Of a stretch of DNA of 64,000 bases, positions 51,423 to 59,173 are shown piece after piece (position 1 is the stretch's first letter; each line of letters opens with the position of its first letter). The stretch is from Paenibacillus amylolyticus (GTDB taxonomy: Bacteria; Bacillota; Bacilli; Paenibacillales; Paenibacillaceae), in the NCBI RefSeq assembly GCF_003719335.1, contig NZ_RIAS01000008.1:186001-250000 (forward strand). Direction: 5' to 3'. The position numbers and the translations under genes were made by a program. The notes under the pieces are model-generated. The model ran no database searches. It was not told the DNA's origin and worked only from the letters and a program-made list of their open reading frames with translations.

Positions 51423-52019
51423 TTAGGATTTGGATTGTTTCAATATCCCCTGATCTACCGAATGTTGTACGATTTGTTGTGCATACTTCCACAGCGTTGC
51501 CGACCCATTCGCAATTTCAGCATTACGATTTAATACCTGATCACTCGTAATGTTATATTTCTGCCATGTATCACCTTCATTCTGATGATTATGAATGATC
51601 GGCTGCAACCGATCCATGGAAGAAGCAAACCTGGCCTCCGGTGTCTCTTTGGTCTCAAACTCCATCCACAGACTTAACAGTTCTTCGGCTTGGTCTTCTG
51701 GCAACATACCAAATAATCGATGTGCGGCCTTAAGCTCTCGTTCATGTTTATCTGTATTTCCTTGGGTATCATATGCAAAGGTATCACCCGCATCAATTTC
51801 AACAAGGTCATGCACAAGTAACATCTTGATCACTTTAAGCATGTCGATTTCCTTGTTAGAATGACCATGCAATATGAATGCCATCATTGCTAGATGCCAA
51901 GAATGTTCTGCATCATTTTCGAGCCGTTCGCCATGGATAATTCTTGTTCTTCGTTCAATGGTTTTCAGCTTGTCTATTTCAATCAGAAACTGGATCTGTG
52001 ACTCTAGTGTCTCATCCAC
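51423..52019 (-). CDS. HD-domain hydrolase (YfbR-like)
   Basis: About 198 residues of the HD superfamily: IIHGERLENDAEHSWHLAMM with the first His-Asp pair (NDAEH), KMLLVHDLVEIDAGDTFAYD with the HD motif and the acidic partner, and RLQPIIHNHQNEGDTWQK near the end. YfbR-like enzymes are 5'-deoxynucleotidases; this one is probably similar. The start is a GTG at 52019 with AAGGGGG upstream; the frame opens at 52070, inside the neighbouring pseudogene. A single gene with no clear functional partner. Confidence 0.88.
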   Translation of the reverse strand: MDETLESQIQFLIEIDKLKTIERRTRIIHGERLENDAEHSWHLAMMAFILHGHSNKEIDMLKVIKMLLVHDLVEIDAGDTFAYDTQGNTDKHERELKAAHRLFGMLPEDQAEELLSLWMEFETKETPEARFASSMDRLQPIIHNHQNEGDTWQKYNITSDQVLNRNAEIANGSATLWKYAQQIVQHSVDQGILKQSKS

Positions 52020-52051
52020 GCTCTTACCCCCTTCAATTACTGACGCATACA

Positions 52052-52384
52052 CTATGAAATGCTGTACCAATAGACCGGATAGTTAAAATCCAGAGATAAA
52101 CCTGCACCATGTGCTAAACGGATCGAACCTATGTTATCCGGAGAGCAATCCCAATAGGAACGGAGGCCTCTATCGTTACATTCGTTCATATACGCTTGAG
52201 CCGCCAAGGCAGCATAATTTCGCTTACGATGACCTTCTAGTGTTTCAATGTCAATGGCATGTGTGTTCCCCTCGACAAAAGCAGAAAGACATATGCACAC
52301 AATCTCTTCCTCGCGAGTAACAACATAGCCAACACCATGCTGCAGAAAAGCATCGACGTTTGTCCAGAAATACTTGACATCACT
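52052..52384 (-). pseudogene. Truncated GNAT acetyltransferase remnant
   Basis: The frame encodes the C-terminal part of a PF12746-type GNAT: a WTNVDAFLQHGVGYVVTREE stretch, AIDIETLEGHRKRNYAALAA and NDRGLRSYWDCSPDNIGSIR. The AIDIxTLExHRxxNYA and WDCxPDNxGSIRLA motifs are the family's hallmark. It has no start codon: the frame runs back with no ATG, ending at the TAA of the 52385-52657 gene. About half the normal protein (over 100 N-terminal residues) is absent. An internal GTG at 52300 could give 82 residues, but this is unlikely to be functional. Confidence 0.75.
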
Positions 52385-52657
52385 TTACCTTCTGCCTTGC
52401 TCGACTTTCATTTTCAAGATTTTCCACGTCCAGGCACCATACCAGATGCCAGCGGCGGGAAACAGAACAAGTGCAGTCAGTAAGTTTACATAAAACTCGC
52501 CATTCAGGGTTAAACTTTGTCCACTCCATGACGTCATCACCAAGGTATACAGAAAAGCCAAAGGCAGACCCCAGCCGAGAACGCCGCGCACGAGAATATG
52601 ATGTCTTTTTCCTTGCTTTAATTGTTTCTCCCATTTGATTCGTTGTGACTCTTTCAT
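52385..52657 (-). CDS. Small two-helix membrane protein of unknown function
   Basis: A 90-residue protein: a basic N terminus (MKESQRIKWEKQLKQGKRHH), two membrane segments (GVLGWGLPLAFLYTLVMTSW and VNLLTALVLFPAAGIWYGAW) and a KILKMKVEQGRR tail. AAAGGAG lies ten bases before the ATG. No family is recognised. It lies between a truncated nucleotidyltransferase and a truncated GNAT, and its stop codon is also the in-frame stop that precedes the GNAT remnant. Confidence 0.7.
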   Translation of the reverse strand: MKESQRIKWEKQLKQGKRHHILVRGVLGWGLPLAFLYTLVMTSWSGQSLTLNGEFYVNLLTALVLFPAAGIWYGAWTWKILKMKVEQGRR

Positions 52658-52688
52658 ATGTCATGTTCTCCTTTAAGCCTGCATAGCT

Positions 52689-53240
52689 TCATGAATTTGT
52701 TTGAGCATAATAGACCGGATTCTCCGCAATCTCCTCCAACGCTGAATTTGCATCGGAGGCGATAGAATGAATGACATGCTCGCGGTTCGCCGGTTGGAAC
52801 AATTTCTTGATCGGCTTGCCATACAGCACGATACCTCTTTCATAGATAACCGCCATATGTGCAACAACATTCGGGTCATCATCACCACCACAGAGATAAT
52901 CAGGATTATTTCTGTACTTCTCCCGGTGATAAGCAGAATAATGAAACTCAAATGGCGTAGGGTATCGACCTTCTGTTATAGCTGACTCTAGTACAAAACT
53001 AATCTCAAACCCTTTCGAAAGATGCATTTCATCTTCTATTCGTATCAGTTGGTCGGCGATTCCGCGATAAGTCTCAGAAGAGCGTTTCTCTCTGCATACA
53101 ACTAAAATATCGATATCACTCTGTAGCGGATGAAAACATCCCATCGCCATGGAGCCATGCAAATACACTCCTGTTAACGCGTCGGTTAACTCTTCCTTTA
53201 ATATATCGATGACTCTGCTCAATACGGACTTTTCGTCCAT
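52689..53240 (-). pseudogene. Truncated AadA/ANT-like aminoglycoside nucleotidyltransferase
   Basis: The N-terminal nucleotidyltransferase domain is clear: LTGVYLHGSMAMGCFHPLQS followed by DIDILVVCRE (the GS-x-DxD site), then FEISFVLESAITEGRYPTPF and HMAVIYERGIVLYGKPIKKL. Full-length AadA-type enzymes are about 260 residues, with a DUF4111 C-terminal domain that begins near the NPVYY motif. Here the frame stops eight residues after that point (183 residues), and the expected LN-LCRVLA helix is absent. The protein is therefore probably inactive. The start at 53240 is normal. Confidence 0.7.
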
Positions 53241-53266
53241 AGCGACTCTCTCCTTCTGTCATCACT

Positions 53267-54163
53267 TCAACTGTCTATGTCCACTTTCATCTCCCGAACG
53301 TAAACAGCCGTCCCCTTGATTCGGACATCCATTCCCTCTTGCTCCCGGCGTACGTTCACCTGAACCTTGCCATCTCTATTAATCTCATGCCCCTGTTCTA
53401 CGATAAAATCAACTTCGTGAATCTCCTGATTCACATACGTCAAATAATAGGCACCCATCACCCCTGATGCGGTGCCTGTGACAGGGTCTTCCGTTGTGCC
53501 TGAGTATGGCGAAGAGAAATGCCTTGCATGCATCAGAGCATCTGCATCGCGGGTTTCGAAGCAGAAGGGATGTAAGGATGACTTGGGATTTTCAGACAAA
53601 ATGTCCGGGAACTGAGAAGAATACGGTTTCATTTTAACAAATACATCTAAACGACGAATCGGGATTAATAACGTCCACGCACCTGTACTTCCGTATACGA
53701 TAGGCATGGTCATGTCCAGATCATCCGTTGTCAGATGAATTGCCTTAGCCAGTTTCTCAACATTCCCTTGAAAGGGAACAAACCGTGGCTGGTCCTGCTT
53801 CATCTCCATCAACCAGGTGTCACCTTGTTGCTCAAACTGAATTGGCAATACACCTACGTTTGTTTCAATCGTAATGGAATCTTTTCCTTTTAATACATCA
53901 CGTGCCTTAAGCCCATACATCGCCGCCATGGTCGCATGACCACACAGATTAATCTCGTGGCCCGGAGTGAAATAACGCAACCGAACATCGGCCGCTCTAG
54001 ACTTCAATACAAATACCGTCTCATTAAAACCAACGGCATGAGCAATCTGTTGCATTGCAATTTCGCTCAGATGATCTGCTTCAAAAACAACGCCCGCCGG
54101 GTTGCCTTTGCCTGGAATGCTTGAAAAAGCTTCATAGTGGTGCACTTGGATAGCACGCATCAA
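53267..54163 (-). CDS. PhzF family isomerase
   Basis: A 298-residue PhzF fold of two similar halves: AFSSIPGKGNPAGVVFEADH opens the first (NPAGVV is diagnostic, with the catalytic Glu around FNETVFV), FTPGHEINLCGHATMAAMYG carries the CGHAT motif, and TEDPVTGTASGVMGAYYLTY opens the second half. Family members isomerise metabolites such as trans-2,3-dihydro-3-hydroxyanthranilate; in non-phenazine bacteria the substrate is unknown. There is no phenazine cluster here. Peptidase E lies 15 bases upstream and the two are likely an operon. Confidence 0.92.
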   Translation of the reverse strand: MMRAIQVHHYEAFSSIPGKGNPAGVVFEADHLSEIAMQQIAHAVGFNETVFVLKSRAADVRLRYFTPGHEINLCGHATMAAMYGLKARDVLKGKDSITIETNVGVLPIQFEQQGDTWLMEMKQDQPRFVPFQGNVEKLAKAIHLTTDDLDMTMPIVYGSTGAWTLLIPIRRLDVFVKMKPYSSQFPDILSENPKSSLHPFCFETRDADALMHARHFSSPYSGTTEDPVTGTASGVMGAYYLTYVNQEIHEVDFIVEQGHEINRDGKVQVNVRREQEGMDVRIKGTAVYVREMKVDIDS

Positions 54164-54178
54164 CTCTTCATCCTCTCT

Positions 54179-54823
54179 TTACAAAGCAGGAGTTGCCCCG
54201 CCGTATAATTCAAGTGATTCATTTTCAACAACAACAGCCCCACCATCCGGACACGCATATACCTTGGTTTGATGGTTTTGAGCATATTCTCTGAACGGTT
54301 GCATCATTTCTTCCGAACGATCCCAATGGGGTGCAAACTCGAAATCTACAAGAGCAAGGGCTTCTAAATCTGTCAAACCGGTATGATTCTCGTCTGCATC
54401 CTCACCGTATCCAGCTATTTGAATCGTAGGTGTCATCAGGATACTGCCCGCGCTAACCCCAATCAAAATACCACCGTCACTGATATAGGAACGTAGCTGT
54501 TCAAGCATATTTCGTTGCTGTAGCAAACTTAAAAAATAAAACGTATTTCCGCCAGATAAATGAATCGCATCACATTCGAAAAGGGAGTCCAGCATGCTTT
54601 CCTCATACTCGGTATCGAGATCATAATACTGCACATCTTCAATCCCAAACTGACGATAAAAACGCCGAGTATGCTCGACATAAATTCGCTGTGGATCAGA
54701 ACAGGAAGGGATGTAACCGATTGAAGGCTTTTGGTGCAGGAACAAGCTTCGAATTCTCTCATTCAGTTCATCATTGGATTCAAAATACAAATCGCTGAGC
54801 AAAACCAGTTTACGCCTTGCCAC
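54179..54823 (-). CDS. Peptidase E-like (S51) protein
   Basis: A 214-residue class-I glutamine-amidotransferase-like fold of the S51 peptidase group: LLSDLYFESNDELNERIRSL, CDAIHLSGGNTFYFLSLLQQ and GGILIGVSAGSILMTPTIQI, where the Ser of GVSAGS is the nucleophile. The next His comes in FEFAPHWDRSE. Peptidase E cleaves Asp-X dipeptides, but relatives differ. The start is GTG at 54823, with GAGGGGG upstream. It is likely co-transcribed with phzF downstream. Confidence 0.9.
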   Translation of the reverse strand: MARRKLVLLSDLYFESNDELNERIRSLFLHQKPSIGYIPSCSDPQRIYVEHTRRFYRQFGIEDVQYYDLDTEYEESMLDSLFECDAIHLSGGNTFYFLSLLQQRNMLEQLRSYISDGGILIGVSAGSILMTPTIQIAGYGEDADENHTGLTDLEALALVDFEFAPHWDRSEEMMQPFREYAQNHQTKVYACPDGGAVVVENESLELYGGATPAL

Positions 54824-54863
54824 TAGATTAACCCCCTCTGGTATTTAGGCTTGTCTTAGTTTA

Positions 54864-55421
54864 CTACCGCCTTACGTCCATTTCATGCTTAAACTCTCTA
54901 TCCAAAATGGAGAAAAAACACTGATCTGTCCACTTACCCTGCCACCATAACTCTTCCTTGAAAACGGCTTCTCTTGTCATGCCTACATGCTGCATCAAAG
55001 CCGCTGATCTTACATTTTCGGCATTACACATACCTACGACTTTGTGTGCTTGTAACTCGTTAAATGCAAATTGCAGTAATAAGCGGATCGACTCGCTTCC
55101 GTATCCTTTTCCTGAATATTCAGGCAACACCGCGAAACCGATCTCCCAGCTTTTGCGAAAATCAACGTAACTCCACATCTGAACCATACCCACTGGTGTC
55201 TCATGAGGATCGTTCAAGCGGCGGATGACAAAATCATATGCGTACGGCGTCTCGCCTTCCACCGGGAAATGACTGCGGTACTTCTCCTTTGCGTCCCCTA
55301 CCTTCGTTTCAACGGTTTCTTCAAAAGTCCATAAGCTCGCATCACATTCCAGTTTGCTCATAAAATCCATATCCTGCTCGGTTAAACTAGTAATCCGAAT
55401 CTGTTGTCCTATGATTTCCAT
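54864..55421 (-). CDS. GNAT family N-acetyltransferase (RimJ/RimL-like)
   Basis: A 185-residue GNAT: QQIRITSLTEQDMDFMSKLE, DFVIRRLNDPHETPVGMVQM, IGFAVLPEYSGKGYGSESIR (acetyl-CoA loop SGKGYG) and NAENVRSAALMQHVGMTREA with VFKEELWWQGKW. The last block is the RimJ/RimL-type C terminus, which in ribosomal enzymes acetylates an N-terminal amine. In accessory genes the substrate varies. A single gene with its own leader. Confidence 0.9.
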   Translation of the reverse strand: MEIIGQQIRITSLTEQDMDFMSKLECDASLWTFEETVETKVGDAKEKYRSHFPVEGETPYAYDFVIRRLNDPHETPVGMVQMWSYVDFRKSWEIGFAVLPEYSGKGYGSESIRLLLQFAFNELQAHKVVGMCNAENVRSAALMQHVGMTREAVFKEELWWQGKWTDQCFFSILDREFKHEMDVRR

Positions 55422-55502
55422 GTTAGTGTTTATATCTCCTCTCTAAAAATAACGATATATACGCAGATGATCAGAAGATATGAATAACGCTACATGACAT
55501 AA

Positions 55503-55895
55503 CTATTGTAATTCCCCATTAATGTATCTACGATGGTTGCTTGATGCATCCTGTATCCACAAATCCAGCTCAGCCCGACTTACGTAAAATTGATCCTGGA
55601 CTTTGATAAAGGGAAACATCTTCCCCTCAAAGTGGTGAAATGCATTCAGACTGCTCTGCTCTGTTTTAATAATACTCATCACCTGATCTTCGTTCATTCC
55701 TAGATAGGCAGCGGTTTCGTTCAATGTTAACAAAACCTTGTCAGGCAAGAGCGTCTGCTGTTCCGCTGTCTGATTCAGAGTTCCATTACTTTGATCTTTG
55801 TCCTGATTCATGAGCAGTACAGAGCCAACAATAAATGACACTCCTAAAATAAAACTGGCTAAAAGTATCGAAAATGAAAGAGAAATAGACTTCAT
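55503..55895 (-). CDS. Membrane-anchored protein with excisionase-like HTH fold
   Basis: A 130-residue protein with one N-terminal membrane helix (LSFSILLASFILGVSFIVGS). After a Gln/Asn-rich spacer comes a region that reads like a MerR/excisionase (HTH_17) domain: LLTLNETAAYLGMNEDQVMS and then MFPFIKVQDQFYVSRAELDL. With a single N-terminal anchor and few positive charges after it, the domain would lie outside the cytoplasm, which is odd for a DNA-binding fold; it may bind a protein or ligand instead. Topology is inferred only from charge. No neighbour suggests its role. Confidence 0.6.
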   Translation of the reverse strand: MKSISLSFSILLASFILGVSFIVGSVLLMNQDKDQSNGTLNQTAEQQTLLPDKVLLTLNETAAYLGMNEDQVMSIIKTEQSSLNAFHHFEGKMFPFIKVQDQFYVSRAELDLWIQDASSNHRRYINGELQ

Positions 55896-55946
55896 GCAAA
55901 CCTCCTACTCGATGTCAGTCGAGCCTTTTAAGTGCATCAGACTAGC

Positions 55947-56364
55947 TTAGTCAAATGTGATAGATTCCCTATGTAACGTGTAATAAAAAAGGCCGTCCTT
56001 CAGTTCATCCGACTTGATAAAGTTTAATTTCCCGAGTAGCCGCTGTGATTGAATATTTTTTTGCTCCACAGTTGCTTCAATCCAATCCCAGTTTCATGAT
56101 GTTCCATCCCATAGGAATCAAGGCCGTTAATGCTTCTCGCATCAGCCCCTGTCCCCAATAAGAAGGGGCTAGATCAAACCCGATCTCTGCGCTGGATGGT
56201 ACGTTCGGATTCCAACAGTGATAACCTGCTGTGCCGATCAATTGATGGGTTATTTTATTAAAAACTCCATATCTGCAGCCCGAGTCACCGATATGAAACT
56301 GGATCATCTCCTCGGCTTCCTCCACATTACGGCAAGGCTCAATATCCATGAACCGCGTGACCAT
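55947..56364 (-). pseudogene. Frameshifted GNAT acetyltransferase
   Basis: From 56364 the frame encodes MVTRFMDIEPCRNVEEAEEM, AGYHCWNPNVPSSAEIGFDL and APSYWGQGLMREALTALIPM, a RimJ-type GNAT core, and stops at TGA near 56077 after MKLGLD. The missing end is in the +1 frame just below: IEATVEQKNIQSQRLLGKLN, then FIKSDELKDGLFYYTLHR, ending at TAA (55947-55949). A one-base insertion or two-base deletion broke the gene between KLGL and IEAT. The N-terminal 40 or so residues are also lost: the frame runs straight into the stop of the upstream NUDIX gene. Confidence 0.8.
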
Positions 56365-56397
56365 GACGAATAAATGTAATATCCACTCGCTACCCCT

Positions 56398-56901
56398 CTA
56401 TCTCTGAATAAAGTGTCTAATGCTGCTCGCATCACGAAGATTAACAAGTTCTTTTCGCAAAAAAACAGGGTAAATCTCCATCTGCTCTGTCTCTTGGATC
56501 GGAAACCAGCGGAACGTTAATTCGCCATCGCGCTCCAAACCATTGAACTCGGGTTCATCATAAAAGGAATGGCCTTCGGGCAAAGAAATCACATAATAGA
56601 ATCCGATCTCATGCATCTCCTTGCCATCGTACTCATAAAAGTCTTCGCACACAAATGCCAGCTTCTCTACCTGAATAGACACGCTAAGCTCCTCCATCAT
56701 CTCGCGTCGAATCGCATCCTCCGTTGATTCATTCATCTCCACTCGCCCGCCAGGCAAGTTCCAGAAATCATCCTGCTTCGCCTGGTGTAAAAGAACTCTG
56801 TCCGCATCCAGTACGATACCGGCTACTCGAAAGTTAAATCGACTGTTGTCCTGCATATACGAAATGTTTCTGTTCACCGCATCAGTCATCGAACCGCCCA
56901 T
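56398..56901 (-). CDS. NUDIX hydrolase
   Basis: A 167-residue NUDIX protein with the box GGRVEMNESTEDAIRREMME followed by ELSVSIQ, complete except for the usual final Gly. The flanking strands FRVAGIVLDADRVLLHQAKQ and KEMHEIGFYYVISLPEGHSF are typical. ATGs at 56901 and 56889 are both possible; AAGG lies right before the first and twelve bases before the second. The frame's stop is followed in-frame by the GNAT pseudogene. Substrate unknown. Confidence 0.88.
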   Translation of the reverse strand: MGGSMTDAVNRNISYMQDNSRFNFRVAGIVLDADRVLLHQAKQDDFWNLPGGRVEMNESTEDAIRREMMEELSVSIQVEKLAFVCEDFYEYDGKEMHEIGFYYVISLPEGHSFYDEPEFNGLERDGELTFRWFPIQETEQMEIYPVFLRKELVNLRDASSIRHFIQR

Positions 56902-56946
56902 CCTTCAGCAAACCCATTTTGAAATCCGCTTACAAACACGAAACTA

Positions 56947-57201
56947 TTACTCATAAATTTTGCCCATATACATGATCTGAGCACATCGCTTCCAAGAGTT
57001 ATCAGGCTTCACATAATGCGTTAATCCGTGAATGGATTCCTGCCCCCAATCGGCTGACGCTTCCAAAAATGATTCTATCGAATCATGCTGCCATTCACCG
57101 GGACAGGTTTGTCGATCCTTACTTAGAGCACTTAGGAAAGCAATAAAACTTGCTTCATCCTGCACCTCATTCACAAGTTCAAATAAAGTCTTCTGCACCA
57201 C
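56947..57201 (-). CDS. DUF7660 family small protein
   Basis: An 84-residue protein: LFELVNEVQDEASFIAFLSA, then ESFLEASADWGQESIHGLTH and SWKRCAQIMYMGKIYE at the end. The pattern of an N-terminal helix, a W-x-x-DSIESFLEA block and a C-terminal W-x-x-x-A-x-I-x-x-x-G-K-x-Y-E is the DUF7660 family as I remember it. These short proteins are common in Firmicutes and of unknown function; some relatives lie in contact-dependent-inhibition or toxin-immunity neighbourhoods. It is 30 bases upstream of the lipoprotein gene's stop boundary. Confidence 0.65.
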   Translation of the reverse strand: MVQKTLFELVNEVQDEASFIAFLSALSKDRQTCPGEWQHDSIESFLEASADWGQESIHGLTHYVKPDNSWKRCAQIMYMGKIYE

Positions 57202-57230
57202 GTTCTGTACCTTCTTTCATGTTGTACTTG

Positions 57231-57740
57231 TTAATCGATGTCCGCAATGATCCATTTCGCATGCTCACCATCTGCTTTCCATTTCCAAAACACCATGGTG
57301 GAGCTGGACTCGATGTCGTCTTCCAATTCCGTAATGATTACAACACCTTGATAGAGCTTTTTTTGTTCCGTAATCGTAATGCCACCCATGGAAATGATTT
57401 TGCGAAACGTATAATTCGGCATGCCAGAGATCGGAGATTCCGGCGCAAAGAGGCTCATATATCCCTTTTCATCTTGTTCATATAAGTAACGCATACGCGT
57501 ATTCATTAGTTTGACAATTTCCAGCTCATCACCGGAATACTTGCTCTCATCCACATATTCGGGCGGGGCAACTTCATCTTGTGGCGTAGAGACTGCTGAT
57601 TCATCTTCATCCACGGATAATTCGTCATTCGTACTTACCGAGACATCTGGTTGCTGTGTATCCTCAGGCTCTGTTTTACTCTGACAAGCCGTTACAAGCA
57701 ACAACATAACACCGAGGATCAAGGCAAACTTTCGGATCAT
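57231..57740 (-). CDS. Predicted lipoprotein
   Basis: A 169-residue lipoprotein with a lipobox LVTAC (IRKFALILGVMLLLVTACQS), an acidic Glu/Asp/Ser/Val-rich spacer (VSVSTNDELSVDEDESAVST), then a compact domain: ELEIVKLMNTRMRYLYEQDE-type segment followed by TFRKIISMGGITITEQKKLY and VIITELEDDIESSSTMVFWK. The domain looks like an NTF2-like extracellular fold, but I cannot name the family. It has its own transcription unit; the promoter should lie in the 57741-57880 gap, where nothing else is recognisable. Confidence 0.7.
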   Translation of the reverse strand: MIRKFALILGVMLLLVTACQSKTEPEDTQQPDVSVSTNDELSVDEDESAVSTPQDEVAPPEYVDESKYSGDELEIVKLMNTRMRYLYEQDEKGYMSLFAPESPISGMPNYTFRKIISMGGITITEQKKLYQGVVIITELEDDIESSSTMVFWKWKADGEHAKWIIADID

Positions 57741-57880
57741 TCCACTTCACTCCCAGTTCGTTTTCAACCCATGAATTCCTGTCGCTGTAAAAATCTTCTC
57801 CCAGGTACATCATAACCCATAATGTGGGATTTGCGAACGAACGAAATAAGTCAACTTCAAGGCCACATCCCTCCATCATA

Positions 57881-57928
57881 AAAAAACACGCTGCCTGCAT
57901 GGATCTATCCATGCCAGATGCAAGCGCG
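57881..57928 (-). terminator. Long terminator after the 57975-58142 gene
   Basis: On the minus strand a nested hairpin: CGCGCTTGC pairs with GCAGCGTG (one bulge, one G-U), with an inner perfect GCATGGAT/ATCCATGC, followed by TTTTTTT. Confidence 0.85.
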
Positions 57929-57974
57929 CTAGCTCCATTATTTATTTACAAACCTATTGAATATCCCTGTACCC

Positions 57975-58142
57975 TTAACTCGGAGCTCCTTCCCATCCTC
58001 CATACTCACTTTCAAGCCATGCCTCAAAATCTTTTTCATTTGGATTCGTTAGTGCCAAAATTCCAACCACCAGAGCCACCAAAGCAACGCTAATCTGTAA
58101 TCTTCTGCTTCTAGTTCTAGTTTTTCTATGCTGAATTACCAT
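57975..58142 (-). CDS. Small membrane protein of unknown function
   Basis: About 55 residues: a basic N terminus (MVIQHRKTRTRSRRLQISV), one membrane helix (VALVALVVGILALTNP) and an acidic tail with NEKDFEAWLESEYGG. The NP-x-x-x-DFxxWL ending resembles the start of DUF4359-type membrane proteins, which are longer, so this may be a short relative. The ATG at 58142, nine bases from GAGG, is preferred to the one at 58157. A strong terminator follows, so it is the last gene of its unit. Confidence 0.6.
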   Translation of the reverse strand: MVIQHRKTRTRSRRLQISVALVALVVGILALTNPNEKDFEAWLESEYGGWEGAPS

Positions 58143-58205
58143 CTTTGCTGGCCTCATTTCGTAAAATCTTCACATCGTGTTAAACTCAAATCTAATACCT
58201 CTTTC

Positions 58206-58556
58206 TTATCTGTTAAGCAACCCTTCATCATACCATACATCCTCATAATCTTCGGCAATCAGGAACCTCCATCCCGGAGCAAGTCCGAGATATCGACTAA
58301 TTTTCGAATCCCATTCATCGATATGTGTAACGTGCAGAGGGACGAAGAAGTCATCGGCTGACGAGTATTCCTCGGCCCAGATGTACCAGCCTGTCGTATC
58401 GCCTTCTGGCTGAATTCGCATCCCGTGAATGGGTTCACGTTTCTCCTTCACGTTCCAGGAAATCCCTACTTTCAGGTGGGGTTCGCTCGGAACATAGTCT
58501 GCATGGTATTTCTCACAAAGTTGCTCCTGCACGTGTATAGCGTTCTCCTGTTTCAC
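58206..58556 (-). CDS. Imm33-like (DUF2185) protein
   Basis: A 116-residue soluble protein: VKQENAIHVQEQLCEKYHAD, then EPIHGMRIQPEGDTTGWYIW, SADDFFVPLHVTHIDEWDSK and RYLGLAPGWRFLIAEDYEDV with WYDEGLL. The GWYIWAEE, FFVPLHV and LGLxPGWRFLI blocks match the DUF2185/Imm33 family as I remember it, whose members are found in polymorphic-toxin immunity loci as well as alone. The open frame starts at 58619, but the GTG at 58556 has GGGGGAG seven bases before it. No toxin gene is adjacent. Confidence 0.65.
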   Translation of the reverse strand: MKQENAIHVQEQLCEKYHADYVPSEPHLKVGISWNVKEKREPIHGMRIQPEGDTTGWYIWAEEYSSADDFFVPLHVTHIDEWDSKISRYLGLAPGWRFLIAEDYEDVWYDEGLLNR

Positions 58557-58576
58557 AATCGCTCTCCCCCTTGGTT

Positions 58577-58981
58577 TCAAATGCCGTTGCCGTAATACGC
58601 TTTGTATCCAGATAACCATTGATCTATGGAAAAATCCACAAAATTATAAGGCTCGCACTGCCTAAGATATAGCAGCTGTTCATGCGCTTGTTTGCCGCCC
58701 TTTTTTTCCAAATAAGCTATGGTTTCTTCAAAGCCTGCACCACAAAGCAGCTGCACATCAATATAACTACCCGTGTCCTGATTTTTTCGTTTGGCCTCCC
58801 AGATCAGCTCTGTGTCCTCTACGCTACCGAGAGCAAACAACATAACACACATCAGTTTCAACACCTCATGATCCTCTGTTTCCTGGTTCTCCATCTCTTG
58901 TTGAAGCAGCTTACGAATGGATTCCCGCTGATTCTTGCCAGGCTCCACTCCGTATAATTGCAACAATTCATCTTCATTCAT
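58577..58981 (-). CDS. Unknown 134-residue helical protein
   Basis: An acidic, helical protein: MNEDELLQLYGVEPGKNQRE, EVLKLMCVMLFALGSVEDTE, DTGSYIDVQLLCGAGFEETI and YLRQCEPYNFVDFSIDQWLS. The LALGSVEDTxLIWxAK pattern recalls HEAT/ankyrin-like accessory proteins often found with immunity genes. I cannot name the family. AGGTGA precedes the ATG. It lies 21 bases upstream of the Imm33-like gene and likely shares its transcript. Confidence 0.7.
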   Translation of the reverse strand: MNEDELLQLYGVEPGKNQRESIRKLLQQEMENQETEDHEVLKLMCVMLFALGSVEDTELIWEAKRKNQDTGSYIDVQLLCGAGFEETIAYLEKKGGKQAHEQLLYLRQCEPYNFVDFSIDQWLSGYKAYYGNGI

Positions 58982-59099
58982 CTCTGTTCACCTGACTTAC
59001 TTCAGAATGTCGTTTAATTCTTCCGCTTTTTTGCAATCCCGGGAACCAAGGTGTAATCAACTCCAACATCTCTTTGAAAAACAACCAAATGATGCCCAT
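58974..59099 (-). CDS. Possible 41-residue ORF or gene remnant
   Basis: The gap 58982-59173 holds an open frame reading MGIIWLFFKEMLELITPWFP, then GLQKSGRIKRHSEVSQVNRD, ending eight bases inside the next gene. Its amino-acid pattern is protein-like, and the frame stays open about 20 codons further up without a start, reading NIVISSTGNVAGG. The GGAGG site is only one base from the ATG, so translation is doubtful. It may be the end of a decayed gene. Confidence 0.25.
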   Translation of the reverse strand: MGIIWLFFKEMLELITPWFPGLQKSGRIKRHSEVSQVNRDE

Positions 59100-59173
59100 G
59101 CCTCCGGCAACGTTACCTGTAGAAGAAATAACGATGTTCCATATCGAGTAGTTTCACGCACTTTTAGAACTTT

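Noticed and set aside
52689..53240. AadA-like gene as an active aminoglycoside resistance determinant
   Set aside because: Only the nucleotidyltransferase half is encoded; the C-terminal domain is missing, so resistance is unlikely.
53267..54163. PhzF as part of a phenazine cluster
   Set aside because: PhzF-fold enzymes are widespread outside phenazine producers and no phz gene other than this one is present.
57676..57912. A 78-codon minus-strand frame before the lipoprotein gene
   Set aside because: It overlaps the lipoprotein start in another frame and the terminator of the gene above it; the product shows no protein-like pattern.
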